55,700 bases of DNA from Oscillospiraceae bacterium (GTDB lineage: Bacteria > Bacillota > Clostridia > Oscillospirales > CAG-272): assembly GCA_015063905.1 (NCBI GenBank), contig SVTF01000012.1, positions 1-55,700 on the forward strand. The letters are read 5' to 3'. Below, piece by piece: positions 7,539-16,900 of this stretch. Position numbers and translations under genes: made by a program. The notes beneath the pieces were generated by a model, which saw only the letters and a program-made list of their open reading frames with translations, was not told the DNA's origin and searched no databases. Position 1 is the first letter of the stretch; each line of letters begins with the position of its first letter.

Positions 7539-8195
7539 TTATGCCTTAGAGCCATTTACTGCAAGATAATTCTTGATTCTCTCAACGTTCTCGCGGTTGG
7601 ATTCATCCTCCTCGAGATACTCGATGATGTCGTAGACGTCAACGATGGAATATACGGGGAATCCGAACTGCTCCTCGATCTCCTGCATAGCGCCCTTTTC
7701 GGTCTGTCCCTTTTCTTTTCTGTCAACCATAATAAAGGTTGCGGCAACCTTAACGCCCTCAAGATGTGACAAGATCTCCATGCTCTCGCGGATAGCCGTA
7801 CCCGCCGTGATAACATCCTCGATAATAACTACGTCCTCGCCTGCCGTGGGAACGTAACCTACGAAAACACCGCCCTCGCCGTGATCCTTGACTTCTTTTC
7901 TGTTAAAGAAGAAGGGCACGTTGAGCTCCTTTTTGGAAAGAGCTACCGCCGCGGACACCGCCAAGGATATTCCCTTGTAAGCGGGACCGTAAAGCACAGC
8001 CTTTTTAGCGCCCAGCTTTTCAAAATAAGCCTTTGCGTAGAACTCGCCGAGCTTTGCGATATCGTCGCCCGTCTTGATCATTCCCGCATTGATGAAATAA
8101 GGTATCTTTCTGCCACTTTTCGCGGTGAAGTCACCGAACTTAAGCACGCCCGCGCTCTGCAAAAACTCTATAAATTCTCTCTTATACTGTTCCAT
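7539..8195 (-). CDS. pyrE: Orotate phosphoribosyltransferase
   Basis: Converts orotate and PRPP to orotidine 5'-monophosphate in the cytosol. The 218-residue length matches the family. The PRPP-binding signature VVIIEDVITAGTA lies at about 122-134, and KEVKDHGEGG in the flexible catalytic loop at about 101-110. The start is the ATG after AAAGGAGAG. It lies between pyrF and pyrB in the same operon. Confidence 0.95.
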   Translation of the reverse strand: MEQYKREFIEFLQSAGVLKFGDFTAKSGRKIPYFINAGMIKTGDDIAKLGEFYAKAYFEKLGAKKAVLYGPAYKGISLAVSAAVALSKKELNVPFFFNRKEVKDHGEGGVFVGYVPTAGEDVVIIEDVITAGTAIRESMEILSHLEGVKVAATFIMVDRKEKGQTEKGAMQEIEEQFGFPVYSIVDVYDIIEYLEEDESNRENVERIKNYLAVNGSKA

Positions 8196-8245
8196 AGATC
8201 CTATACTCTCCTTTATTTTGTGTACTCAAAGCCCGAAAAGTGTGC

Positions 8246-8944
8246 TTAATCAACGAACTCCCTGATGCAACGCTCGTACGCCGCAACGGGATCCTCTGCA
8301 GCGGTGATAGGACGGCCAACTACGATATAGTCCGAGCCGATCTTCTTTGCTTCGGCTGGTGTCATAACGCGCTTCTGATCACCGATATCTCCGTCCGCAA
8401 AGCGAACGCCGGGAGTAACGGTAACGAATCCCGCTCCGCATCTTTCGTGTACCTTGCCCGCTTCAAGAGGAGAGCAAACAACGCCGTCAAGTCCCGCATC
8501 CTTTGCGCAGGACGCATAGTGCATAACAACGTCAGCGATGGGCTCTTTGATAAGAAGGTCGTTCTCCATTGCCTGCTGATCTGTGCTTGTAAGCTGAGTA
8601 ACCGCGATGAGCATGGGGCGAGTGCCGTCAGCTCTGGTGAGTCCCTCGATCGCCGCCTCCATCATTCTCTTGGTTCCTGCGGCGTGAAGGTTTGTCATAT
8701 CAACGTCAAGGCGAGACAATACCGCCATCGACTTTTTAACTGTGTTGGGGATGTCGTGAAGCTTTAAGTCAAGGAATATCTTGTGTCCTCTCTTTTTGAT
8801 CTCTCTTACTATCGAGGGCCCCTCCGCATAGTAAAGCTCCATACCTATCTTGACAAAAGGCTTTTTGCCCGTGAATTTGTCAAGAAATGCAAATGTCTTT
8901 TCCGCGCTGTCAAAATCACACGCGATAATTACGTCTTTTCCCAT
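8246..8944 (-). CDS. pyrF: Orotidine 5'-phosphate decarboxylase
   Basis: Decarboxylates OMP to UMP, the last step of de novo UMP synthesis. A 232-residue short-form PyrF with the catalytic Asp-Lys-Asp network in [10 protein letters not shown] (59-68) and a C-terminal phosphate-binding [16 protein letters not shown] precedes the ATG. It lies 21 bp after the hydrolase gene and 50 bp before pyrE. Confidence 0.95.
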   Translation of the reverse strand: MGKDVIIACDFDSAEKTFAFLDKFTGKKPFVKIGMELYYAEGPSIVREIKKRGHKIFLDLKLHDIPNTVKKSMAVLSRLDVDMTNLHAAGTKRMMEAAIEGLTRADGTRPMLIAVTQLTSTDQQAMENDLLIKEPIADVVMHYASCAKDAGLDGVVCSPLEAGKVHERCGAGFVTVTPGVRFADGDIGDQKRVMTPAEAKKIGSDYIVVGRPITAAEDPVAAYERCIREFVD

Positions 8945-8965
8945 TTTTTACTCCTTTATATACAC

Positions 8966-9781
8966 TTATTTTTTACACAATTCATTAGCCCATTCTGCAG
9001 CGAGCCTTACCCATTCGGCTATGCGCTCGTTGTTAAAGTCTGGGTTGCCGCGGTCAGTCAAGGAGTTCGCCAACGCGATCCCGTGCGGTCCGTGAGGATA
9101 GATATGCATCTCAAAAGGCACGCCCGCCCTTGAATACGCCTCTCCGAGAAGGAGCGCGTTTCTGACGTCCACAGAAGGATCGTCCGCAGTATGCATAACA
9201 AATGCAGGCGCGCTGTCAGCGTCCACGTTTTCTTCGATGGACGTTCTTGCCTTCTGCTCCTCCGTCGGCTCGTCACAGCACCAAAGATTCTGGAAAGAAC
9301 CAAAATGATGCTTGAGCCTTGCCGAGATAACGGGATATATCAGCATAACGCCGCGCGGCTTGTTATATCCTCTGGGCATTTCAACGCTCTCGCAGACCTC
9401 GGGGATCTTCCATAGCACACCCGTGGACGCGGCAAGATGTCCGCCTGCGGAAAAGCCTACGACGAACAGCCTCTCGGGATCGATATTATATCTCTCCGCA
9501 TTGTCCTTTATATGCTTTATCGCGCGCGCCGCCTCTATGAGTTGGCAAGGAAACTTATCCCTTCTGCCAACGGTATAATGAAGCACGAAGGCGTTATAAC
9601 CGTGCGGCATAAACGCCTGTGCAATGGGGTATCCCTCGCGGTCGGCGCAAACGCAACCGTATCCACCGCCGGGGATCACCAGCAACGCGCTTCTTTTATA
9701 TTCGCCCACCTTATCGGTAACGAAAGTTTCAAGATACACGTCGGAATCATTATCCGACAAGGGTATTTTTTCAAAGATCAT
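8966..9781 (-). CDS. Alpha/beta-hydrolase (esterase/lipase-like) in the pyr operon
   Basis: A 271-residue soluble alpha/beta hydrolase of the BD-FAE/acetyl-esterase type. The oxyanion strand is VIPGGGY (35-41), the nucleophile elbow GFSAGG (109-114, Ser111), the acid probably in HTADDPSVD, and the catalytic His in HGPHG. There is no signal peptide. The start ATG overlaps the pyrD stop (ATGA), so translation is coupled; longer in-frame starts run into pyrD and are unlikely. The substrate is unknown. The position suggests a role tied to pyrimidine supply or simple hitch-hiking, and family members are mostly carboxylesterases or arylformamidase-like enzymes. This is not a standard pyr gene. Confidence 0.8.
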   Translation of the reverse strand: MIFEKIPLSDNDSDVYLETFVTDKVGEYKRSALLVIPGGGYGCVCADREGYPIAQAFMPHGYNAFVLHYTVGRRDKFPCQLIEAARAIKHIKDNAERYNIDPERLFVVGFSAGGHLAASTGVLWKIPEVCESVEMPRGYNKPRGVMLIYPVISARLKHHFGSFQNLWCCDEPTEEQKARTSIEENVDADSAPAFVMHTADDPSVDVRNALLLGEAYSRAGVPFEMHIYPHGPHGIALANSLTDRGNPDFNNERIAEWVRLAAEWANELCKK

Positions 9782-10689
9782 TTTACTGCTCCAATAATGT
9801 CGGAAAGCGACTCTATTCCGTATTTTTTCATAACGCGAGGCAGATCCTCGATGATTTTCTTGCAAGCAAAGGGATCGACCAGGTTCTGCGCACCCACCTC
9901 GACCGCGCAAGCGCCCGCGAGCATCATTTCGATAACGTCCTCAGCCGAGGCAACACCGCCCATTCCCACGACGGGGATATTTACGGCGTGCGACACCTGA
10001 TATACCATTCTCACTGCCACGGGGAAAATGGCGGGACCCGAAAATCCACCCATTTTGTTGGCGATAACAGGCTTCTTTGTGCGCAGGTCTATTCTCATGC
10101 CGAGAAGCGTGTTTATCAAGCTGATGCCGTCCGCCCCCGCCGCCTCGCAAGCCTTTGCGATGGCAACTATATCGGTGACGTTGGGCGAGAGCTTGACGAT
10201 TATGGGCTTGGTGGTTACCGCCTTAACGGCTCTGACAACCGACGCCGCGCCCTCGGGGCTGGTTCCAAATGCCATTCCGCCGCCGTGAACGTTAGGACAG
10301 CTTACGTTTACCTCTATCCAGCCCACCTGCTCGCATTTATCTATTTTTTCACACGTATATACGTATTCCTCCACCGAAAAGCCCGAAACGTTTGCCATAA
10401 CGGGCTTGTGGAAGCATTTTTTAAGCTTTACAAGCTCCTCCGAAATTACCTTTTCAACGCCGGGATTCTGGAGTCCAACCGCGTTTATCATACCGTTCGG
10501 AGTCTCGGCGATTCTGGGCGTGGGATTGCCAAAGCGGGCATCCTTGGTCGTTCCCTTGAAGGAGAACGTACCCAACATATTAATATCGTAAAGCTCGGCG
10601 AACTCGTAACCGAATCCAAACGTACCCGAAGCGGGAATCACGGGGTTATCAAGCTCAATTCCGCAAAGATTTACACTCATTTTTCCCAT
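9778..10689 (-). CDS. pyrD: Dihydroorotate dehydrogenase, class 1B catalytic subunit
   Basis: Oxidises dihydroorotate to orotate using FMN; class 1B enzymes pass the electrons to NAD+ through PyrK. It has 303 residues, with N-terminal NPVIPASGTFGFG, the catalytic cysteine in VNVSCPN and C-terminal FMN-phosphate loops (VVGMGG). The ATG at 10689 has AGGAGGAG at good distance. A second in-frame ATG at 10680 overlaps the pyrK stop as ATGA and cannot be excluded. The cysteine (not serine) base and the adjacent pyrK both indicate class 1B. Confidence 0.93.
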   Translation of the reverse strand: MGKMSVNLCGIELDNPVIPASGTFGFGYEFAELYDINMLGTFSFKGTTKDARFGNPTPRIAETPNGMINAVGLQNPGVEKVISEELVKLKKCFHKPVMANVSGFSVEEYVYTCEKIDKCEQVGWIEVNVSCPNVHGGGMAFGTSPEGAASVVRAVKAVTTKPIIVKLSPNVTDIVAIAKACEAAGADGISLINTLLGMRIDLRTKKPVIANKMGGFSGPAIFPVAVRMVYQVSHAVNIPVVGMGGVASAEDVIEMMLAGACAVEVGAQNLVDPFACKKIIEDLPRVMKKYGIESLSDIIGAVK

Positions 10690-11414
10690 AAGATCTCCTC
10701 CTTTCGCATCACGGGGCCTTCCTTACAAATTCTCTTATATCCCGTAATAGTCTTGCAGGAGCAGCCCATGCACGCGCCAAAACCGCAGCCCATGCGCTCC
10801 TCAAAGCTGAACTGTCCCTCGGTGTTGCTCGTCTTATATACAGCCTTCAGCATAGGCTCGGGGCCGCAGGTATAAAAATAACTGTAATCTGCATCCTTCA
10901 TCACGTCGGTCACAAATCCGCGCACTCCGTACGATCCGTCCACCGTGGTGACAGCCACCTTTGCGCCAAGAGCCCTAAACTCATCCTCATAGAATATTTC
11001 GTCGCGCGTGTTAAATCCAAGCACGACCGACACATCCTTACCCTCGGCGATAAGCTTTTTGCAAAGCATATACATGGGAGGCACCCCAACGCCGCCTCCA
11101 AGCAGTATTGGATGATCTCCCGACACACTCGTGTCATATCCGTTACCAAGACCCGTAAGCACGTCAAGCTCATCGCCCGCGCCCATTTTTGCCGTTTGCT
11201 CGGTTCCCTTGCCAACAACCTTATAAATAAGTGTCAGCACGCCGTCCTCGCAGTCACAAACCGAGATGGGTCTGCGCAAAAACAGTCCTTCGAGCTTTAT
11301 ATTCACAAACTGGCCGCAATTGGTCACGTCACTCGTGTCGCCTACAAGCACCATTTTATAAACATTGCTTGTAAGCGCTACGTTTTCTTTTATCGTAAAA
11401 ATTGATTGTTTCAT
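10677..11414 (-). CDS. pyrK: Dihydroorotate dehydrogenase electron-transfer subunit
   Basis: The FAD and [2Fe-2S] partner of PyrD that passes electrons to NAD+. It has 245 residues, with an N-terminal FAD-binding barrel (LRRPISVCD), an NAD-binding domain (LLGGGVGVPP) and a C-terminal cysteine cluster CGFGACMGC followed by ICKEGPV that ligates the [2Fe-2S] centre. The start at 11414 follows AAAGGA; the longer in-frame version has no better site. It overlaps pyrD by 13 bp. Confidence 0.93.
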   Translation of the reverse strand: MKQSIFTIKENVALTSNVYKMVLVGDTSDVTNCGQFVNIKLEGLFLRRPISVCDCEDGVLTLIYKVVGKGTEQTAKMGAGDELDVLTGLGNGYDTSVSGDHPILLGGGVGVPPMYMLCKKLIAEGKDVSVVLGFNTRDEIFYEDEFRALGAKVAVTTVDGSYGVRGFVTDVMKDADYSYFYTCGPEPMLKAVYKTSNTEGQFSFEERMGCGFGACMGCSCKTITGYKRICKEGPVMRKEEILWEK

Positions 11415-11469
11415 TTTTATTCCTTTTTGTCGGTCGGCGGGAGCAATCCCCCGCACTATGCTTTTTTAA

Positions 11470-14400
11470 TTATGCATCAATAGTAGAAATCGTCAGCGTA
11501 GTCTCCTCGAGAACGTCGAGCAGAACGCGCACGGTGTCGAGCGAGGTAAACATCGTTACGTTATTTTCGGTCGCGTACTTTCTTATCTCAAAACCGTCAC
11601 GCGTAACGCCCGAGGACGATGAATCGCTCGTATTGATAACGTACGCAATGTGTCCCTGACGGATGGACTCCGCGATCTCCTCCGAGCCCTCGCTTATCTT
11701 GCCGAGCACGTGTGTGCGGATACCGTTTTCCTTTAAGAACTTTGCGGTTCCACTCGTTGCCTCGATATTGAAGCCGAGGTTATAGAAGCGACGGATAAGA
11801 GGCAAAGCCTCTGCCTTATCGCAGTCTGCAATGGTTGCAAATACCGTTCCGTAGTTTTGCAGATGCATACCCGATGCCTGAAGCGCTTTATAGAGCGCTC
11901 TGTAATACTTATCATCGTATCCTATCGCCTCACCCGTGGATTTCATCTCGGGAGAGAGGTATGCGTCAAGTCCGCGAAGCTTGTTAAAGGAGAATACGGG
12001 AACCTTTACGTACCATCTCTTCTTTTCCTCGGGGTAGAGGGTAAATATTCCCTGCTCCTTTAAGGATTTGCCGAGTATGCACTCGGTGGCTATATCTGCT
12101 AGAGAATAGCCCGTGGCTTTAGACAGGAAAGGAACGGTTCTGGACGACCGCGGATTTACCTCAATGATAAACACCTCGTCATTCTTATCAACAATAAACT
12201 GAATATTGTAAAGACCAACGATGCCAATACCGCGTCCCAGCTTCTTTGCATATTGAAGTATAATTCCCTTTACTTTATCGGATATTGAGAACGCGGGATA
12301 AACGCTGATGGAGTCACCCGAGTGGATACCCGTTCTCTCAACAAGCTCCATAATACCGGGAACGAAAACGTCGTGTCCGTCGCAAATAGCATCGATCTCG
12401 ACCTCTTTTCCGCTGATGTATTTATCTACAAGCACAGGCTTGTCCTCATCTATCTCAACTGCGGTCTTTAAGTAATGGCGAAGCTGCTCCTCGTTAGCAA
12501 CTATCTGCATAGCTCGTCCGCCAAGCACAAAGGAGGGGCGCACAAGCACGGGGTATCCAACGCTTGCCGCAGCCGCGACACCGTCCTCTATCTTGGTAAC
12601 GGCGCGTCCCGCGGGTTGAGGAATATTCAATTCCTTAAGTAGCTTTTCAAACGCGTCTCTGTTCTCCGCCTTGTCGATAGCGGCACAATCCGTACCGATT
12701 ATCTTGACGCCGAGATCGTGCAGAGGCTGCGCGAGATTTATTGCGGTTTGTCCGCCAAGAGAAGCAACTACACCCTCTGGCTTTTCAAACTCGATGATAT
12801 TCATTACGTCCTCGGGGGTCAAAGGCTCAAAGTAGAGCTTGTCTGCCGTGGTGTAATCGGTAGAAACTGTTTCGGGATTGTTATTTATGATTATTGCCTC
12901 GTAACCCGAATTTTTTATAGTGGTGACCGCGTGAACGGTGGAGTAGTCAAACTCAACACCCTGACCGATACGGATGGGTCCCGCGCCAAGCACAACAATC
13001 TTTTTCTTTTGTGTCAGCACAGAGGTGTTTTCACCCGTGTACGACGAGTAGAAATAAGGAATGTAAGCACCTGTGTGGCAGGTATCAACCATGCGGAATA
13101 CGGGGAAAAGGTTATTCTCTTTTCTGAATCTGAATACGTCTGTCTCGGAGCAGCTCCACAGCTTTGCTACGTATTTGTCGCCAAAGCCCATTTTCTTTGC
13201 CGCCTTGAGCGTTTCAAGATCAAAGGCATGAGCAGCCACCCTTTTTTCCATCTCAACAATATTGCGGAATGCCTCGAGGAAGAAGGCGGTGATCTCGGTT
13301 ATGTCGTGTATCTCATCTATGCTCGTACCACGGCGCATAAGCTCTGCGATAGCAAAGATATTATCATCGCGGAAGTCCGCAATATATGCCTTCAGCGCAT
13401 CGCTGTCCATGGAGTCGAACTTATGGTGATAAAGGTGATGAACACCCGTTTCGAGCGAGCGTATACCCTTGAGCAAGCACTCCTCGATATTTGAGCCGAT
13501 ACCCATTATCTCGCCCGTCGCCTTCATTTGCGTACCGAGCAGGTTAGAGGCATTTGTAAACTTATCAAAGGGGAAACGGGGCAGCTTTGCGATAACGTAA
13601 TCGAGTCTGGGCTCGAATGCCGCGTTTGTATTGGCTATCTTTATGTCCTCAAGCGCCATGCCTACAGCTATCTTTGCGGTAACGCGCGCGATGGGATAAC
13701 CCGACGCCTTACTTGCAAGCGCGGATGAACGCGAAACGCGGGGGTTGACCTCGATAAGATAATACTGACTCGAATGGGGATCAAGCGCGAACTGAACGTT
13801 GCATCCGCCCTCTATCTTAAGCTCGCGGATTATCTTGATGGCAGAATCGTTGAGCATCTTCTTGTCCGCATCGGACAAAGTCATAATGGGGGCAACGACC
13901 AAGGAGTCACCCGTGTGAACACCAACGGGGTCGATATTTTCCATACCGCAGATGGTTATGGCATGGTCGTTTGAGTCACGCATGACCTCAAACTCTATCT
14001 CTTTATAACCCTTAACGCTCTTTTCGATCAAAACCTGATGAACGGGAGAGAGCTTGAACGCGTTAAGACCTATATCAATAAGCTCCTCCTCATTATTGGC
14101 AAATCCTCCGCCCGTGCCGCCAAGAGTGAAGGCGGGACGAAGAACCACGGGATATCCAATACTCTTTGCGGCAGTCTTTGCCTCCTCAATAGAATACGTT
14201 ATCTCGGAAGGAATGGTAGGCTCCCCGATAGACTGACAAAGCTCCTTGAAAAGCTCCCTGTCCTCTGCTCTCTCAATGCTCACGCTGCTTGTTCCAAGCA
14301 ATTCTGTATGACATTCCTTAAGCACGCCCTTCTTTTCGAGCTGCATTGCGAGATTGAGTCCCGTCTGTCCGCCAATACCGGGAAGGATCGCGTCTGGACG

Positions 14401-14643
14401 CTCGTATCTAAGAATTTTTGCAATATATTCAAGCGTCAAAGGCTCCATATACACCTTGTCCGCAATTGCCGTATCCGTCATTATCGTTGCGGGATTGGAG
14501 TTTACAAGCACTACCTCATAGCCCTCCTCCTTGAGAGCCAGACACGCCTGCGTGCCCGCATAGTCAAACTCTGCCGCCTGACCTATAACGATAGGTCCCG
14601 ATCCGATGATCAATATCTTTTTCAAATCCGTTCTCTTTGCCAT
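11470..14643 (-). CDS. carB: Carbamoyl-phosphate synthase large subunit
   Basis: Makes carbamoyl phosphate from bicarbonate, ammonia and two ATP. At 1057 residues it has the two homologous ATP-grasp halves, starting at IIGSGPIVIGQAAEFDY and, near residue 555, VLGAGPIRIGQGVEFDY, and a C-terminal MGS-like allosteric domain from about 935 (IEATSGTAKFL). GGAGG lies seven bases before the ATG. The glutaminase partner carA is not adjacent and not in this window. Being inside the pyr operon suggests it serves pyrimidine synthesis, perhaps shared with arginine. Confidence 0.97.
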   Translation of the reverse strand: MAKRTDLKKILIIGSGPIVIGQAAEFDYAGTQACLALKEEGYEVVLVNSNPATIMTDTAIADKVYMEPLTLEYIAKILRYERPDAILPGIGGQTGLNLAMQLEKKGVLKECHTELLGTSSVSIERAEDRELFKELCQSIGEPTIPSEITYSIEEAKTAAKSIGYPVVLRPAFTLGGTGGGFANNEEELIDIGLNAFKLSPVHQVLIEKSVKGYKEIEFEVMRDSNDHAITICGMENIDPVGVHTGDSLVVAPIMTLSDADKKMLNDSAIKIIRELKIEGGCNVQFALDPHSSQYYLIEVNPRVSRSSALASKASGYPIARVTAKIAVGMALEDIKIANTNAAFEPRLDYVIAKLPRFPFDKFTNASNLLGTQMKATGEIMGIGSNIEECLLKGIRSLETGVHHLYHHKFDSMDSDALKAYIADFRDDNIFAIAELMRRGTSIDEIHDITEITAFFLEAFRNIVEMEKRVAAHAFDLETLKAAKKMGFGDKYVAKLWSCSETDVFRFRKENNLFPVFRMVDTCHTGAYIPYFYSSYTGENTSVLTQKKKIVVLGAGPIRIGQGVEFDYSTVHAVTTIKNSGYEAIIINNNPETVSTDYTTADKLYFEPLTPEDVMNIIEFEKPEGVVASLGGQTAINLAQPLHDLGVKIIGTDCAAIDKAENRDAFEKLLKELNIPQPAGRAVTKIEDGVAAAASVGYPVLVRPSFVLGGRAMQIVANEEQLRHYLKTAVEIDEDKPVLVDKYISGKEVEIDAICDGHDVFVPGIMELVERTGIHSGDSISVYPAFSISDKVKGIILQYAKKLGRGIGIVGLYNIQFIVDKNDEVFIIEVNPRSSRTVPFLSKATGYSLADIATECILGKSLKEQGIFTLYPEEKKRWYVKVPVFSFNKLRGLDAYLSPEMKSTGEAIGYDDKYYRALYKALQASGMHLQNYGTVFATIADCDKAEALPLIRRFYNLGFNIEATSGTAKFLKENGIRTHVLGKISEGSEEIAESIRQGHIAYVINTSDSSSSGVTRDGFEIRKYATENNVTMFTSLDTVRVLLDVLEETTLTISTIDA

Positions 14644-14669
14644 AAAACTTCCTCCACTTTATCAGCTAA

Positions 14670-15869
14670 CTAAAATACTCTCTTGCCATTATAAACCGTC
14701 GCCACGCATCTACCAAATACCCTCTCGTTTTCAAACGGGGTGGCTCTTCCCTTTGATTTAAATTCTTCTGGGTCTATATCGTAAACATCGTCGAGCGACC
14801 ACACCGTAAAGCTGTCACCCACCGTAAGCCCAAAGCGTTCTCTTGGATTATATACCATCAGCCTTAAAAGCTCGTCCATAGACATGGTGCTATGCTTTAC
14901 GAATTTTGAATACATGACGGAAAATGCCGTTTCAAGCCCCACTATCCCAAACGCGCTTTTTTCAAGTCCTCGCGATTTTTCTTCCGCCGAGTGGGGCGCG
15001 TGGTCGGTTGCGATCATATCTACCGTACCGTCAAGCACGCCTTCAAGCAGCATCATTCTGTCCTTTTCGCTACGGAGCGGCGGATTCATTTTAAATCTTC
15101 CGCATTCGCGCAGATCCATATCATTTAGTATCAGATAATGCGGTGCCGTTTCGCACGTAACGTCCACACCACTCTTTTTCGCTTCCTTGATAAGCTGTAC
15201 GCTCTCCTTGGTTGAGATGTGGCACACGTGATAAGCGCAACCTGTCTCGTCAGCAAGCTTCAGATCGCGCTCTATCTGCCTCCACTCGCTCTCCGAGCAT
15301 ATGCCTTTGTGCCCGTGACGTCTTGCGTACTCGCCCTCGTGAATATATCCTCCGCGCAAAAGCTCGTTGACCTCGCAATGCGCAACGATGAGCTTACCAA
15401 GCGCATTTGCTCTCTGCATAGCTTCGCGCATCATTCCCTCGTCCTGAACTCCGCGTCCGTCATCCGAGAAGGCTACAACGTCCGCCGCCATACCCTCAAG
15501 GTCTGCAAGTCTTTCGCCTTTCTGCCCCACAGTTATCGCGCCGTAAGGATGGACGCCGATGACCGCATCTCTCTTTATTATGTCCGTCTGTTCCGCAAGA
15601 TGCTCCGCGCAGTCGGGCACGGGATTGAGGTTGGGCATCGTGCAAACGTCGGTATAGCCCCCCGCCGCTGCGGCTAGCGAGCCTGTCGCCATAGTTTCTT
15701 TATAAGAAAAACCCGGCTCACGAAAATGCACATGCACGTCGCAAAAGCCGGGAAAAACACTATATTCGGGAGAATTGAAAACAGAAACAGAATCATTGGA
15801 AAGAAACGCCTTAGCCAATGACTGCATGTCCTTTGTTTTTGCATAAACCTTAGCCTTGATCTCTGTCAT
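14670..15869 (-). CDS. pyrC: Dihydroorotase
   Basis: Cyclises carbamoyl-aspartate to dihydroorotate. A 399-residue class I, zinc-dependent amidohydrolase with the metal motif DVHVHFREPG (near 43-52), conserved histidines in AHCEV and CHIST, and the catalytic aspartate in ATDHAPHS. First gene of the operon: AGGAGA precedes the ATG, the promoter lies 48 bp upstream, and the leader is too short for an attenuator. carB follows after 26 bp. Confidence 0.95.
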   Translation of the reverse strand: MTEIKAKVYAKTKDMQSLAKAFLSNDSVSVFNSPEYSVFPGFCDVHVHFREPGFSYKETMATGSLAAAAGGYTDVCTMPNLNPVPDCAEHLAEQTDIIKRDAVIGVHPYGAITVGQKGERLADLEGMAADVVAFSDDGRGVQDEGMMREAMQRANALGKLIVAHCEVNELLRGGYIHEGEYARRHGHKGICSESEWRQIERDLKLADETGCAYHVCHISTKESVQLIKEAKKSGVDVTCETAPHYLILNDMDLRECGRFKMNPPLRSEKDRMMLLEGVLDGTVDMIATDHAPHSAEEKSRGLEKSAFGIVGLETAFSVMYSKFVKHSTMSMDELLRLMVYNPRERFGLTVGDSFTVWSLDDVYDIDPEEFKSKGRATPFENERVFGRCVATVYNGKRVF

Positions 15870-15916
15870 TTTGATTCTCCTATGATATGTTATTCGGTAT
15901 AAGCCATATTTATATT

Positions 15917-15945
15917 ATTATATCATAAACAAATATTAGTGTCAA
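15917..15945 (-). promoter_or_regulatory. Promoter of the pyr operon
   Basis: On the - strand, consensus TTGACA (15945-15940) and TATAAT (15922-15917) with a 17-bp spacer. The predicted leader to the pyrC ATG is about 40 bases, with no room for the anti-terminator/terminator pair used by PyrR. Confidence 0.88.
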
Positions 15946-15971
15946 TAGAGCTTTTTCATTTTTAACAAAAA

Positions 15972-16011
15972 CGGCACATTTTACAGATAATAAACAAAAA
16001 TCCGGCACATT
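15972..16011. promoter_or_regulatory. Direct repeats CGGCACATT upstream of the pyr promoter
   Basis: CGGCACATT occurs at 15972-15980 and 16003-16011, exactly 31 bp apart (about three helical turns), upstream of the pyr -35 box, each preceded by an A-rich run. The helical phasing and position would suit a transcription-factor site. The factor is unknown. Confidence 0.4.
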
Positions 16012-16040
16012 ATTTGACACTTTTGCAAAAACGTCAAAAC

Positions 16041-16070
16041 ATCCGCAAAACACAACCGTGCTTTGCGGAT
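16041..16070 (-). terminator. Terminator of the leucine-rich-repeat gene
   Basis: ATCCGCAAA (16041-16049) pairs with TTTGCGGAT (16062-16070), with a further CAC/GTG pairing inside, followed on the - strand by a T-rich tract. It starts 9 bp after the stop of the gene at 16079. Confidence 0.75.
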
Positions 16071-16078
16071 ATTTCATG

Positions 16079-16870
16079 TTATTTACTTATGTCCTTATCC
16101 GAGCAATGAACCGTATAATTTCCTGTTCCAAGATCCCACTTGGGATTCTTTTGAAGCTGCTCCCACTCGCTTGCCGTACCTTTGAAGGTAATCGAAGTAA
16201 GCGCGGAGCATTTTTCCATCGCGCTATACTCTATCAAAGTAACAGACGAAGGAATAACTATACTTTTAAGCGAGGTGCAACTGCTGAGAGAAAAGATCTT
16301 TATCTTTTCTACTCCTTCGGGGATAGTCAGACTTTCAAGAGCGGTGCAACCCTTAAACATCTGTCCCGCTATAGCCTTGATCTTGCTTGGAAGCTTTACT
16401 GATTTAAGCGCGGTACACTTCTCGAAAATAAGCTGTCCCATCTCCTCAACGCTATCGGGCAGATCCACGTGTGTCAAGGAGGTACAGCCGGAAAACAGTC
16501 CGTCATTAAGCACTGTAATGCTATCGGGCAGGACGATCTCTTTTAAGGCGGTGCATTCGGTAAAAGCAAATTTACCAATATCCGTAACACTATTGGGAAC
16601 AACTATCTTTGTCAGCGTTGAGCATCCTTCAAAAGCACCGTTATCGATAGCAGTTACAGGCTTGCCGTTATATTCTGAGGGAACAACAAGCTCACTTCCC
16701 GTAAACTGACCTATTCCCACTACGTAATACGTTCCATCATCATGATTCTCATGGAACTCAAGCAAAGCACCGTTGCTCTCCTCTTTGGGATTAAGTGCGA
16801 TAAACGCAAATATACCTATACCGACAACCAACAAAGCCGCAACGGTAATTATAATAATCTTTTTCTTCAT
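16079..16870 (-). CDS. BspA-type leucine-rich-repeat surface protein
   Basis: A 263-residue exported protein: basic MKKK start, one hydrophobic segment (about 4-27) that acts as signal or anchor, then about seven BspA-like (LRR_5) repeats of about 23 residues with the pattern GCxxLxxIxxPxSVxxIGxxAF, for example FEGCSTLTKIVVPNSV. The C-terminus ends with FKGTASEWEQL, a common closing motif in this family. Such proteins are cell-surface or secreted and often mediate adhesion; no specific ligand can be read here. AAAGGAGAG precedes the ATG. It has its own promoter and terminator and is monocistronic between the pyr and pur operons. Confidence 0.88.
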   Translation of the reverse strand: MKKKIIIITVAALLVVGIGIFAFIALNPKEESNGALLEFHENHDDGTYYVVGIGQFTGSELVVPSEYNGKPVTAIDNGAFEGCSTLTKIVVPNSVTDIGKFAFTECTALKEIVLPDSITVLNDGLFSGCTSLTHVDLPDSVEEMGQLIFEKCTALKSVKLPSKIKAIAGQMFKGCTALESLTIPEGVEKIKIFSLSSCTSLKSIVIPSSVTLIEYSAMEKCSALTSITFKGTASEWEQLQKNPKWDLGTGNYTVHCSDKDISK

Positions 16871-16900
16871 AACGCTCTCCTTTGCTTTTCAACAAATAGT

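Noticed and set aside
9782-9910. N-terminal extension of the alpha/beta hydrolase into pyrD
   Set aside because: It overlaps pyrD by over 120 bp and its sequence does not look like a hydrolase N-terminus; ATGA coupling at 9781 is the simpler start.
12718-13494. 258-residue open frame opposite carB
   Set aside because: It lies wholly inside the strongly conserved carB coding sequence, without its own start signals.
15870-15916. PyrR-type attenuator in the pyr leader
   Set aside because: The leader is only about 40 bases and contains no terminator or anti-terminator hairpins.
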